From a virus: a stretch of 30,286 nt of DNA. The stretch is taken from the IMG/VR virus record IMGVR_UViG_3300021087_000575, positions 1 to 30,286 of that record; one strand, given 5' to 3'. Shown in pieces: positions 1 through 5,931 of the stretch (its first letter is position 1; each line of letters opens with the position of its first letter). The notes under the pieces are model-generated. The model saw only the letters and a list, made by a program, of their open reading frames with translations. It was not told where the DNA came from and made no database searches. The position numbers and the translations under genes were made by a program.

Positions 1-7
1 TTGACCC

Positions 8-82
8 TCAGAGAAGGTATGCAATAATGATAGCGTAAAAACTAACCACCACATTCACAAGTTGTGCAATAGGATCATCCAT
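8..82 (-). CDS. 24-residue hydrophobic micro-ORF
   Basis: An ATG at 82 opens a 24-codon frame ending in TGA at 8-10. The predicted peptide starts MDDPIAQLV and is then almost entirely hydrophobic (VVVSFYAIIIAYLL), enough for one membrane helix. A GGAG lies about 9 nt before the ATG, which is the main support. It follows the gene ending at 162 on the same strand, so it would be the last visible cistron of the tRNA-containing operon. I do not recognise a family. A 25-codon frame can occur by chance, so this stays tentative. Confidence 0.35.
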   Translation of the reverse strand: MDDPIAQLVNVVVSFYAIIIAYLL

Positions 83-161
83 GATATTATACTCCAAAAT
101 ATTTCTTCAAAAAAGTACTGATTAACCGTGGATCAGCGCGAGACTATTTGTAGCGTCCAAC

Positions 162-485
162 CTATTCTTTAGTAGAAATGTCGCCCATCCGACGTTGGAC
201 TTTCTGGACAGCATTTCTTACTGTAACGGACTTCTTGTCCTTCTTACCGTAATCGCTGGCAAGTTTAGAATTTGGATTGGCATCAGAAATTTTAGAAAGG
301 ACTTCTTTGAAGCCATCATTCGGTTTTGTTCTGTCGCCAAGTCCACCCTTATTTAGAGACGGTGCTTTAATGTATGCACGTTCCAAGTGAGGATTGTCAA
401 TTAGAAATTGGTCGTAGTCTGACATAGATACGAACTTCTCTTCGTATTCCCCAGTTTCCGTGTTTTTAAAATCATACAGTGGCAT
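162..485 (-). CDS. conserved small phage protein, FmdB-like N-terminus without zinc cysteines
   Basis: This is a 107-residue soluble protein beginning MPLYDFKNTETGEYEEKF. The opening resembles FmdB-type zinc-ribbon proteins (MPxYxFxC...), but no cysteine is present, so metal binding by that fold is unlikely. The middle has NPHLERAYIKAPSL and the C-terminal third is basic (VRNAVQKVQRRMG). Similar proteins occur in T4-like marine phages as conserved hypotheticals (from memory). The start is set by AGGG about 9 nt upstream. It lies 19 nt after the encoded CCA end of the tRNA-Arg gene and is probably on the same transcript. Function unknown. Confidence 0.75.
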   Translation of the reverse strand: MPLYDFKNTETGEYEEKFVSMSDYDQFLIDNPHLERAYIKAPSLNKGGLGDRTKPNDGFKEVLSKISDANPNSKLASDYGKKDKKSVTVRNAVQKVQRRMGDISTKE

Positions 486-504
486 TACAAATCCCTAAGT
501 TATT

Positions 505-581
505 TGGTGCATCTGGTAGGACTCGAACCTACAACTCTCAGCTTAGAAGGCTGATGCTCTATCCAGTTGAACTACAGATGC
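505..581 (-). tRNA. tRNA-Arg (anticodon UCU), CCA encoded
   Basis: On the minus strand the sequence folds as a complete 77-nt cloverleaf: acceptor GCATCTG paired with CAGATGC, D-arm GTTC/GAGC, anticodon stem TCAGC/GCTGA around loop CTTCTAA (anticodon TCT), five-base variable region, T-arm GTAGG/CCTAC with loop TTCGAGT, discriminator A, and an encoded CCA at 505-507. It reads AGA codons. It begins 6 nt after the stop codon of the 59-aa gene and ends 19 nt before the 107-aa gene, so it must be cut from a polycistronic transcript. Confidence 0.97.
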
Positions 582-587
582 ATTTAT

Positions 588-767
588 TTAGGCAGTATGA
601 GTGCTAACCCATTCACCAGAAGTGTTGAAGATGGCAATTGCTTTGCCTTTCGCAATGTCAAACTTATTGCGGATGTAGTCGATGTCACCATCGGAGGGGA
701 AGTTTGTCAAATCACGCGACAATTTTACCACAAAGATCTCGTCCAGATCTTTTTCACTTTTAGCCAT
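588..767 (-). CDS. 59-aa hypothetical protein
   Basis: The minus-strand frame from ATG 767 to TAA 588 gives 59 residues: it begins MAKSEKDLDEIFVVKLS, has a central SDGDIDYIRNKF, and ends GEWVSTHTA. It is mixed alpha/beta in character with no cysteines or membrane segment. The start is supported by GAGGAA 6 nt upstream and by a TAATG overlap with the stop codon of the gene before it, which implies translational coupling. The tRNA-Arg gene starts 6 nt after its stop. I do not recognise a family. Confidence 0.7.
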   Translation of the reverse strand: MAKSEKDLDEIFVVKLSRDLTNFPSDGDIDYIRNKFDIAKGKAIAIFNTSGEWVSTHTA

Positions 768-1030
768 TATAATTCCTCATCAAAAAGGCGTTGCTCATTT
801 AGTTCGTCAGTCATCAGCACCAACTCAGAGTCAGTGAAATGATCGATCGAACCGTTGTGTCGGACGCCATAGCATCCTACCCATGCTTCAGCAAAGGCAA
901 TCTCAATATTATGGCGAGCAAACTGGTCGATAGTTTCGACACCTTTGTGCCGCCAATAAGTAGCAGTGGTTTGAAGTTTGAAAACTCGGTCTTCGTTCAA
1001 CTCATCAATATATTCAAGTAATGCATCCAT
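767..1030 (-). CDS. 87-aa hypothetical protein, first gene of an early operon
   Basis: This is an 87-residue acidic protein beginning MDALLEYIDELNEDRV, with a central aromatic stretch (AEAWVGCYGVRH). A longer frame could start at a TTG two codons upstream. I chose ATG 1030 because an AGAGAGAGA purine run sits 5-13 nt before it. An early-type promoter at 1058-1086 places the predicted transcription start near 1051, giving a leader of about 20 nt. It is the first cistron of a unit that continues into the 59-aa gene, tRNA-Arg and the 107-aa gene. Function unknown; small early phage proteins are often host-modifying (inference only). Confidence 0.75.
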   Translation of the reverse strand: MDALLEYIDELNEDRVFKLQTTATYWRHKGVETIDQFARHNIEIAFAEAWVGCYGVRHNGSIDHFTDSELVLMTDELNEQRLFDEEL

Positions 1031-1057
1031 AATCAATCTCTCTCTAATTTATACCCC

Positions 1058-1086
1058 ATTATGGAGCATTCAGAGAGAAAAGTCAA
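1058..1086 (-). promoter_or_regulatory. early (sigma70-like) promoter P1
   Basis: Minus strand: -35 TTGACT (1081-1086), 17-bp spacer, -10 CATAAT (1058-1063). The -35 is preceded by GC (GCTTGAC), as in most early promoters here. Just upstream (1087-1110) lies an AT-rich imperfect palindrome of T6 and A6 tracts that could act as an UP element. It heads the 87-aa / 59-aa / tRNA-Arg operon. Confidence 0.85.
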
Positions 1087-1112
1087 GCACTTTTTTGAAA
1101 AAAGTTGTGCGG

Positions 1113-1421
1113 TTACTTCTTGCCGCCAGTATTCTGAAATCCGAAGAATGCCGATACGATAGCGGCAACCGAGAGGAAGTAGATTGATGCGATATCTCCG
1201 ATGAGTTCTGCTGCCTTGTCCAGACCGAACATGACAGTGATGAAGATACCGCTTGGATAGAACAACATACCGACTAGAGAGAACCAAGCCATTTTGCGTT
1301 GCGCGTCTCTCATTGCATCAGCATCTTCAAGTTCCTTGCGTTTAAACTCGAGATACATTTTTTGTTCTTCGTCGGAGACTTTACCGTCTCCATTGGAATC
1401 TGCGGGGTGATGATCAGCCAT
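1113..1421 (-). CDS. EF-hand two-helix membrane protein
   Basis: This 102-residue protein carries a canonical EF-hand calcium-binding loop near its N-terminus (DSNGDGKVSDEE, residues 8-19: D, N, D, K, S and E at the usual ligand spacing). A charged linker with KRKELEDADAMRDAQRK follows, then two hydrophobic segments (about 45-65 and 73-95). The short tail is basic. AGGAGAG precedes the ATG, and a T4-type late promoter lies at 1440-1447, so it should be expressed late. It is the last gene of the lysis-type cluster after the DUF1353 gene. A holin-like or membrane-signalling role is possible, but neither is shown by the sequence. Similar proteins occur in T4-like marine phages (from memory). Confidence 0.8.
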   Translation of the reverse strand: MADHHPADSNGDGKVSDEEQKMYLEFKRKELEDADAMRDAQRKMAWFSLVGMLFYPSGIFITVMFGLDKAAELIGDIASIYFLSVAAIVSAFFGFQNTGGKK

Positions 1422-1439
1422 TATTCTCTCCTATTAATA

Positions 1440-1447
1440 TATTTATA
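1440..1447 (-). promoter_or_regulatory. late promoter TATAAATA
   Basis: An exact match to the T4 late consensus on the minus strand, in the 38-bp gap between the DUF1353 gene and the EF-hand gene. The expected transcription start is about 12 nt before ATG 1421, with an AGGAGAG ribosome-binding site in between. The phage encodes the matching late sigma factor (gp55) at 26679-27296. Confidence 0.75.
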
Positions 1448-1459
1448 GGAGAGAGGTTT

Positions 1460-2044
1460 TTAGATAGCTTTACAGTCTCGGTCGCGGTGACCATTCCACG
1501 CCACAAACCCACCAATTCTCAATGCCCAGTATGCCAGTTTGTTTAGGAAGTGAAATCCATTCTGCTCGATGCCAATATCACGGAACAATGCATCAGCTTC
1601 TTTCTGAGTCATTGGTTCAGAAGTTGCCTTCTTACCCTTCTTCAGAAGCACGGTGTACTTGTAAGCATAATCGTGAACCAGACCACCTACAAGAAGCACA
1701 CCAGTCGGTGACAGCCACGAGGCGAGGAATTTAGGAACAGAAGCACCATCAAAGACAAACCCTTTAGGGATGACATAGTTCTCGCCATTCAATGAGTAGT
1801 TCCAGTCTTTAGAGATTTCCCAAGTGCGGACACCGAGTAGCCACATTTTAATCGCTCCCCAGAATCCTTTACCAGCGGTTGGGATGGTGATAGGTTTCAT
1901 ATGTGGCATCTCACCGAACTTCAGACCAACGAGGGGTTCATCCTGATCAACACCAAATAGATTGATTATGAAGCCGACGATAACAAGTACGCCAAATACA
2001 GTAAACTGCCAAAAATTAATTAGTTGATCGATAATGAATTCCAT
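1460..2044 (-). CDS. DUF1353-family protein with N-terminal membrane anchor
   Basis: A 194-residue protein. Residues 8-30 are hydrophobic (one membrane segment). The C-terminal 120 residues carry the DUF1353 pattern: PKGFVFDGASVPKF, then GLVHDYAY with an His-Asp pair, then EADALFRDIG. DUF1353 proteins are common in tailed phages and have no established function; the conserved HD residues suggest a metal or catalytic site (inference). The start is supported by GAGGAAAAATA before the ATG and a TAATG overlap with the lipoprotein gene. Its place directly after a spanin-like pair suggests a role at the envelope late in infection. Confidence 0.85.
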   Translation of the reverse strand: MEFIIDQLINFWQFTVFGVLVIVGFIINLFGVDQDEPLVGLKFGEMPHMKPITIPTAGKGFWGAIKMWLLGVRTWEISKDWNYSLNGENYVIPKGFVFDGASVPKFLASWLSPTGVLLVGGLVHDYAYKYTVLLKKGKKATSEPMTQKEADALFRDIGIEQNGFHFLNKLAYWALRIGGFVAWNGHRDRDCKAI

Positions 2045-2454
2045 TATTTTTCCTCTGTTTCTTCTGTTTCTTCTGGTTCAGGTTCTGTACCAGAGATTGA
2101 ATTTTCATAGTAGATGATTATTTGTTTCTGTTGTTGGAGATATCTACCAACCTCAGCAACATTTAGTGCCAGCGTCTCATAAGAGCGAACAGCCATTGCG
2201 TAGAATACCCACGGATCGCCATTCTCTTTCTTATACTTCTCGATAAACTCATCCCAGTTATCAGCCGTGACAACATAGAAGTTTGCATCACCCAGCGTTA
2301 CAGGTTTCGGGTTACTTTGCAGAGGAATTTTTCTTTCGACTTCGACACTTTGCACGACCACTTGTTTTTCTGGTGATCGAAACATAGAACAACCACTAAT
2401 CGTTATTGATAGCAGTAAGACGCTCGATATCATCAAAAACTTTTTTCGTTGCAT
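2044..2454 (-). CDS. outer-membrane lipoprotein, candidate o-spanin (Rz1-like)
   Basis: This 136-residue protein has a basic N-terminus, a hydrophobic run and the lipobox ISGC at residues 18-21, so it should be a lipoprotein with its mature Cys at 21. Its body contains DNWDEFIEKYKKENGDPW and a helical stretch ending in QQQKQIIIYYE, followed by a Glu/Thr-rich tail. Its start lies inside the 3' end of the preceding gene, overlapping it by 59 bp in another frame, and is marked by a very strong Shine-Dalgarno (AAAGGAGG). An overlapping pair of coiled-coil membrane protein plus lipoprotein is the classic Rz/Rz1 layout. It is longer than most Rz1 proteins, and the function is inferred from architecture only. 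Confidence 0.7.
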   Translation of the reverse strand: MQRKKFLMISSVLLLSITISGCSMFRSPEKQVVVQSVEVERKIPLQSNPKPVTLGDANFYVVTADNWDEFIEKYKKENGDPWVFYAMAVRSYETLALNVAEVGRYLQQQKQIIIYYENSISGTEPEPEETEETEEK

Positions 2455-2782
2455 TGTTCACCCTCCTTTCAATTAATCCAGGTTTTGCAAGAGACAATCT
2501 AGACAAGTCGTGCTTCTGAAACTTCGACAACAGCTGGTCTTTATATTCTTCTGCTTTCTGCAGGTTGGTTTGGAGAGCGAGGTTTTGTTGTTCCATCTGA
2601 GATGCAAATGCAGCAGACTTTTGCAGTGCTTCCATATTTGCCTTTGCTACTGTTTCCAGCTTGGCATTATTATCGCGCAATGTGGCAATGCGGCTTTGCA
2701 TGTCTTTGTACTCGAAATAAGCACCAAACAAAACCGCACCGACAATGCCGAATACTGCTAAAAAAGCGTAAACCTTAAACAT
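2396..2782 (-). CDS. inner-membrane coiled-coil protein, candidate i-spanin (Rz-like)
   Basis: A 128-residue protein with one N-terminal membrane segment (about residues 4-22, AFLAVFGIVGAVLFGAYF). A long helical region rich in Gln, Ala and Lys (25-90) is likely to form a coiled coil. The conserved-looking C-terminal segment contains KPGLIERRVNNATKKVFDDIE. This N-in, periplasmic coiled-coil topology is that of phage inner-membrane spanins. The start overlaps the stop of the preceding small membrane gene (TAATG). The next gene begins inside its last 59 bp. Alternative: a virion or membrane protein unrelated to lysis. Confidence 0.72.
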   Translation of the reverse strand: MFKVYAFLAVFGIVGAVLFGAYFEYKDMQSRIATLRDNNAKLETVAKANMEALQKSAAFASQMEQQNLALQTNLQKAEEYKDQLLSKFQKHDLSRLSLAKPGLIERRVNNATKKVFDDIERLTAINND

Positions 2783-2949
2783 TACTCATCCGTGTAGATT
2801 GTCCACGCTCCATAAAAAATGGCAAACATGGCAATCAAACTAGCTAATGGTTTAAACATTAAGAATGCAAGACCTGCGACAATCAATACGACACCATCGT
2901 GACCTTTACGCTCCGAGAGTTTCATCTTAATTAAATCAAACATATTCAT
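2782..2949 (-). CDS. 55-aa membrane protein, candidate holin-like
   Basis: ATG 2949 opens a 55-residue frame: a basic N-terminus (MNMFDLIKMKLSERKG), then a hydrophobic stretch of about 30 residues (from VVLIVAGLAFLMF through FAIFYGAW) and a short acidic end. TAGGAGAA precedes the start, and its stop codon overlaps the ATG of the spanin-like gene. A late promoter (2973-2980) lies just upstream, making it the first late gene of the cassette. Size, membrane character, late timing and position before spanin-like genes fit a holin or pinholin, but no family was recognised and no endolysin is seen nearby. Confidence 0.7.
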   Translation of the reverse strand: MNMFDLIKMKLSERKGHDGVVLIVAGLAFLMFKPLASLIAMFAIFYGAWTIYTDE

Positions 2950-2972
2950 ATCATTCTCCTATTATAGTTCTC

Positions 2973-2980
2973 TATTTATA
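2973..2980 (-). promoter_or_regulatory. late promoter TATAAATA overlapping the gene 41 stop codon
   Basis: An exact T4 late consensus on the minus strand. Its first three bases (TAA-type overlap at 2976-2978) include the stop codon of the helicase gene. It is the only recognisable promoter for the holin-like/spanin-like/DUF1353 cluster and would let that cluster be transcribed late, independently of the replication operon. Confidence 0.8.
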
Positions 2981-4364
2981 CTTTGAAATCGTCATAGCTA
3001 TTAGACATTTTCGTACTGAATGTTCCGCTATCAAATGTTGCGTTGCTTTTGTTCTGACCACTATCGGTGATTTGATTCTGCACTTCTTCAGTCAAATCAA
3101 ACAGACGCATCTTAGATCGGTCTACGCCAACCATGAACCTCTTGTTAGATGTCGGATCGGCATACCGATTCTTCAACTGCTTTACCATAATCTGTTGTTG
3201 TTCTTCAAGTTCTTCTGTACTTATAAGAGCAAACATAAGGTCAGCGGTGGCAGGTAGACCGAATGATTCCGAGGTATCAGTCAACTCAACATCGCTGTTA
3301 CCATATCCAGATCGAGTCGTCTGTGTAGCAGAGACAATAGGAAGGTCGTGTTCAACAGCTAGACCGCGAAGTTCTTCAGCAATACTCTTGATGATTGTGT
3401 AGGAGTTTGCATTAGAACCTGCCTTGAACCGACTACTATTACAGATGTTTAGATAGTCAATGAAGATAATGTCTGGAGCAAAGTCACGCTTCAGTTTCAG
3501 TTCTTGTAGTAATGCTTTGAAGTGACCAGCATGAGCAGATGCAGTTGGATACTCTTTGATGATGAGTTTACCATCAATCTTGTTTTTGATTTTAGTTATC
3601 CGATCGTCAAACATCTTCTTCGGAAGGTCTTTCAAATCACCGATGGGGACATTCATCATATTCGCATCAATACGTTCAGCGATACGTTCCTCTGCCATCT
3701 CTAGAGTGATGTACAAGACGTTCTTACCCTGCGTGATACAAGCTGCTGCCATGTGACACATAAACAAAGATTTACCAACACCAGTACCAGCAAGAGCAAT
3801 ATTGAGTGTCTTGTTTGGCAGACCACCCTCAGTGATTTTGTTGAAATATTCTAGATCGAATGCGATCTTTTCTTCCACTCTATTGTAGAATTCATATCGG
3901 TCAAGAGAGTTTTCTATGTAGTCGTGACCGACATTATTATCGAACCCAACAGCAAGTGCATCAGAGAGAAGGGAAGGGAGTGCATCTTTTGAACGCTCCT
4001 TGTCCGAACCATCAATGATTTGAATACTATCCATAATAGCATTATAGACTGCCTTGTCTTTACAAAACTTCTCAGTTTCATCAACCAACCATTTGTCGTC
4101 TGCATCTGTGGCGTTTAACCCATTGATCAAAGTCTCGCATTGAACATACAAGTCTTCACTAATCTTTCGGTCATCCTGAAGTGCAATCAACAACGCACTT
4201 TTGGCTGGGGCATTATTATACTTTGCAACATAATCGAATATCTTCTCAAATACAATCCTGTCGTCAGACTCAGTAAAATAGTCTGACTTCAGAAAGGGAA
4301 TGACTTTACGAACATACTCTTCATTAGTCACTAGATTCGATAAAATTTGGGTCTCTATTCTCAT
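2976..4364 (-). CDS. 41: replicative DNA helicase gp41 (DnaB-like)
   Basis: A 462-residue homologue of T4 gp41, the hexameric 5'-3' helicase that unwinds DNA ahead of the fork and pairs with primase. The N-terminal domain (1-150) matches T4 gp41 in layout (ILSNLVTNEEYVRKVIPF...). The RecA-like core has Walker A GTGVGKSL at 193-200, then LEMAEERIAERIDANM, Walker B IIFIDYLNI, and KQLKNRYAD near the end. The ATG at 4364 is preferred over an in-frame TTG one codon earlier because AGAAGAGAA precedes it. It overlaps the zinc-ribbon gene by about 40 bp. An early-type promoter at 4487-4515 lies about 120 bp upstream. The primase partner (gp61) is not in this window. Confidence 0.97.
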   Translation of the reverse strand: MRIETQILSNLVTNEEYVRKVIPFLKSDYFTESDDRIVFEKIFDYVAKYNNAPAKSALLIALQDDRKISEDLYVQCETLINGLNATDADDKWLVDETEKFCKDKAVYNAIMDSIQIIDGSDKERSKDALPSLLSDALAVGFDNNVGHDYIENSLDRYEFYNRVEEKIAFDLEYFNKITEGGLPNKTLNIALAGTGVGKSLFMCHMAAACITQGKNVLYITLEMAEERIAERIDANMMNVPIGDLKDLPKKMFDDRITKIKNKIDGKLIIKEYPTASAHAGHFKALLQELKLKRDFAPDIIFIDYLNICNSSRFKAGSNANSYTIIKSIAEELRGLAVEHDLPIVSATQTTRSGYGNSDVELTDTSESFGLPATADLMFALISTEELEEQQQIMVKQLKNRYADPTSNKRFMVGVDRSKMRLFDLTEEVQNQITDSGQNKSNATFDSGTFSTKMSNSYDDFKV

Positions 4365-4527
4365 CAATAAATTCTCTTCTCACATCTTCAACACAGGTTT
4401 CACACAACGCCACCTCACCAGAAAGTTCTATTACATTTCCCTCGGTGGCGGTATTGTGAAAAACCAAAGCAGTTTCATCATCAGGTATTATACGCGAACA
4501 CCTGTCACAAGTCAAGGATTTACTCAT
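4324..4527 (-). CDS. zinc-ribbon small protein between uvsX and 41
   Basis: From ATG 4527 this gives 67 residues with two CxxC knuckles, CDRC near residue 7 and CETC near residue 40, typical of a single-zinc ribbon. The rest is acidic, ending DPNFIESSD. The start sits in the last codons of uvsX (TATGAGTAA), so translation is probably coupled to it. A recognisable GAGGAT is rather far upstream (about 16 nt). The 3' end overlaps the helicase gene. An early promoter lies inside its first codons. The role is unknown; DNA-binding or replication-associated small zinc proteins are common in T4-like phages (inference). Confidence 0.75.
   Translation of the reverse strand: MSKSLTCDRCSRIIPDDETALVFHNTATEGNVIELSGEVALCETCVEDVRREFIDENRDPNFIESSD
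4487..4515 (-). promoter_or_regulatory. early promoter P2 inside the zinc-ribbon gene
   Basis: Minus strand: -35 TTGACT (4510-4515), 17-bp spacer, -10 TATAAT (4487-4492, perfect). It lies within the first codons of the zinc-ribbon ORF, so transcripts from it would skip that gene's start and serve gene 41, whose ATG is about 115 nt beyond the predicted start. Here the -35 is preceded by CC rather than the usual GC. Confidence 0.65.
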
Positions 4528-5575
4528 AAGCGTTTGCGATATCCTCGTCAGATACCTCATCTTGCATAATAGCACCAGTAGAAATCAAATATCGTTGTTC
4601 AATCCAGTCAGTGAATGTCTTGTCAGATAGGATCGGCAACCAGAAATCTTTGTTGTAGGTTTCTTTGGCGCGATAGTTCTTACTGTCTGAACCATCAGAG
4701 GCAACTTGATACCAACCAACTTTAGGTTTGACCACATGACCAGATTCCAACGCCATGTCGAGTAGACCAGACCATTTACTGATGCCGCCTTCGAATGTTA
4801 CCTCGATTGGGATCTTAGACTTCTCACGGACATACCGAGACTTCTCAACATTGATGATGAAATTGTATCCTGTAATATCTGTGCCAGTTTTTTCTTGCTG
4901 ACGACCAATGATATAGATGTTATCGGCAGAATAATAGATACCTGTACCACCCGATACAACTGCTTTCGGGAACATACCAATTTCCATATAGGTATGATTC
5001 ACAACAATTGCGGGAATATCTTTAATTGTCAGATGAGGGGTAATCATTCGGAACAGAGACTTCATCTGTTTGGCGCGAGTCATATCCGCGACTGACTTAC
5101 CATCAAGCGCATCATCAACTTCTTTCTTGGACGCCAAGTTACCGACTGAGTCGACAACTACAATCACGTGATCACCACGCTCAATACCATTCAACTGAGA
5201 CATCACATCGTGCTTCAGCTGTTCGATGTCTGTGATTGGTGTATGAACAATGCGGTCTGTATCAATGCCGAAGCTGTCGAAATAACCCTGTGGCGCACCA
5301 AACTCTGAGTCATAGAACAACACAACAGCATCATCATACTTGTCTAGATATGCTTTAATCATCAACATAGCAAATGCAGTCTTGAAGTGTTTACTTGGTC
5401 CAGCAAAGACTGTCAATCCTGGAGTCAGACCACCATCAAGGCGACCACTCAATGCCACATTCAATGCAGGGACTGATGTTTGAATCAGATCCTTTGTATT
5501 AAAAAATTTAGATTTAGATAAAATATTCGAATCTTTGATTGTCGAATTCTTTTGTAGTTTTTCGATTAAACTCAT
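4520..5575 (-). CDS. uvsX: UvsX recombinase (RecA-like)
   Basis: A 351-residue strand-exchange ATPase that forms filaments on ssDNA for recombination-dependent replication. Walker A is GPSKHFKT at 59-66, the distinctive T4 UvsX form (T4 has GPSKSFKS). Walker B is VIVVVDSVGNL, followed by MTRAKQMKSLFRM and the loop segment VVSGGTGIYYSAD. The start ATG 5575 overlaps the MazG-like stop (ATGA). It sits in the order 43-MazG-uvsX-zinc ribbon-41. Its mediator UvsY and the branch-migration helicase UvsW are at the right end of the window. Confidence 0.97.
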   Translation of the reverse strand: MSLIEKLQKNSTIKDSNILSKSKFFNTKDLIQTSVPALNVALSGRLDGGLTPGLTVFAGPSKHFKTAFAMLMIKAYLDKYDDAVVLFYDSEFGAPQGYFDSFGIDTDRIVHTPITDIEQLKHDVMSQLNGIERGDHVIVVVDSVGNLASKKEVDDALDGKSVADMTRAKQMKSLFRMITPHLTIKDIPAIVVNHTYMEIGMFPKAVVSGGTGIYYSADNIYIIGRQQEKTGTDITGYNFIINVEKSRYVREKSKIPIEVTFEGGISKWSGLLDMALESGHVVKPKVGWYQVASDGSDSKNYRAKETYNKDFWLPILSDKTFTDWIEQRYLISTGAIMQDEVSDEDIANAYE

Positions 5576-5931
5576 AATCCCAATGCCTCTTTCACGTTTG
5601 GTTTAAAATATGTATCTGGCTTCATTACCTTCCCTGCTTCGTTCTTGATAACTTTGCCATCCACACACTTGCTCATATTAGATGCTTTGACTTCACGCCA
5701 CACATCATCAAAAGGAATGTTCAGTGTGTTTGCCATTCCTAGAATTACCCAGACCATGTCTGCCAATCCATCGGCGACTTCAACAATATCGCCCTTCTCG
5801 AACCCATCAATGGTTTCTTGCCATTCTTCTTTGATGAGATCCATATATAAATTTGCTTGTGCTGATTTCATTCCAACATCGCTGGGCTGTTCACAAGCGT
5901 CCATAAACTCTTTAACGTCAATTTGATACAT
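5572..5931 (-). CDS. MazG-like NTP pyrophosphohydrolase
   Basis: This 119-residue all-alpha protein has the MazG/PRA-PH metal-binding pattern: EEWQE (EExxE) at about 34-38 and EVADGLADM (ExxD) near 52. It ends with a phage-type extension containing GKVIKNEAGKVMKPDTYF. Such enzymes hydrolyse NTPs or dNTPs to monophosphates and pyrophosphate; phage versions are proposed to rebalance nucleotide or alarmone pools. I use ATG 5931, which overlaps the polymerase stop codon (TAATG); a longer frame upstream lies inside gene 43. The substrate cannot be told from sequence. Confidence 0.88.
   Translation of the reverse strand: MYQIDVKEFMDACEQPSDVGMKSAQANLYMDLIKEEWQETIDGFEKGDIVEVADGLADMVWVILGMANTLNIPFDDVWREVKASNMSKCVDGKVIKNEAGKVMKPDTYFKPNVKEALGL

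Noticed and set aside
1087-1110. AT-rich palindrome (T6/A6) as a terminator
   Set aside because: The stem is almost all A-T with a 1-nt loop and a bulge, and no U-run follows on the transcript; it suits an UP element better.
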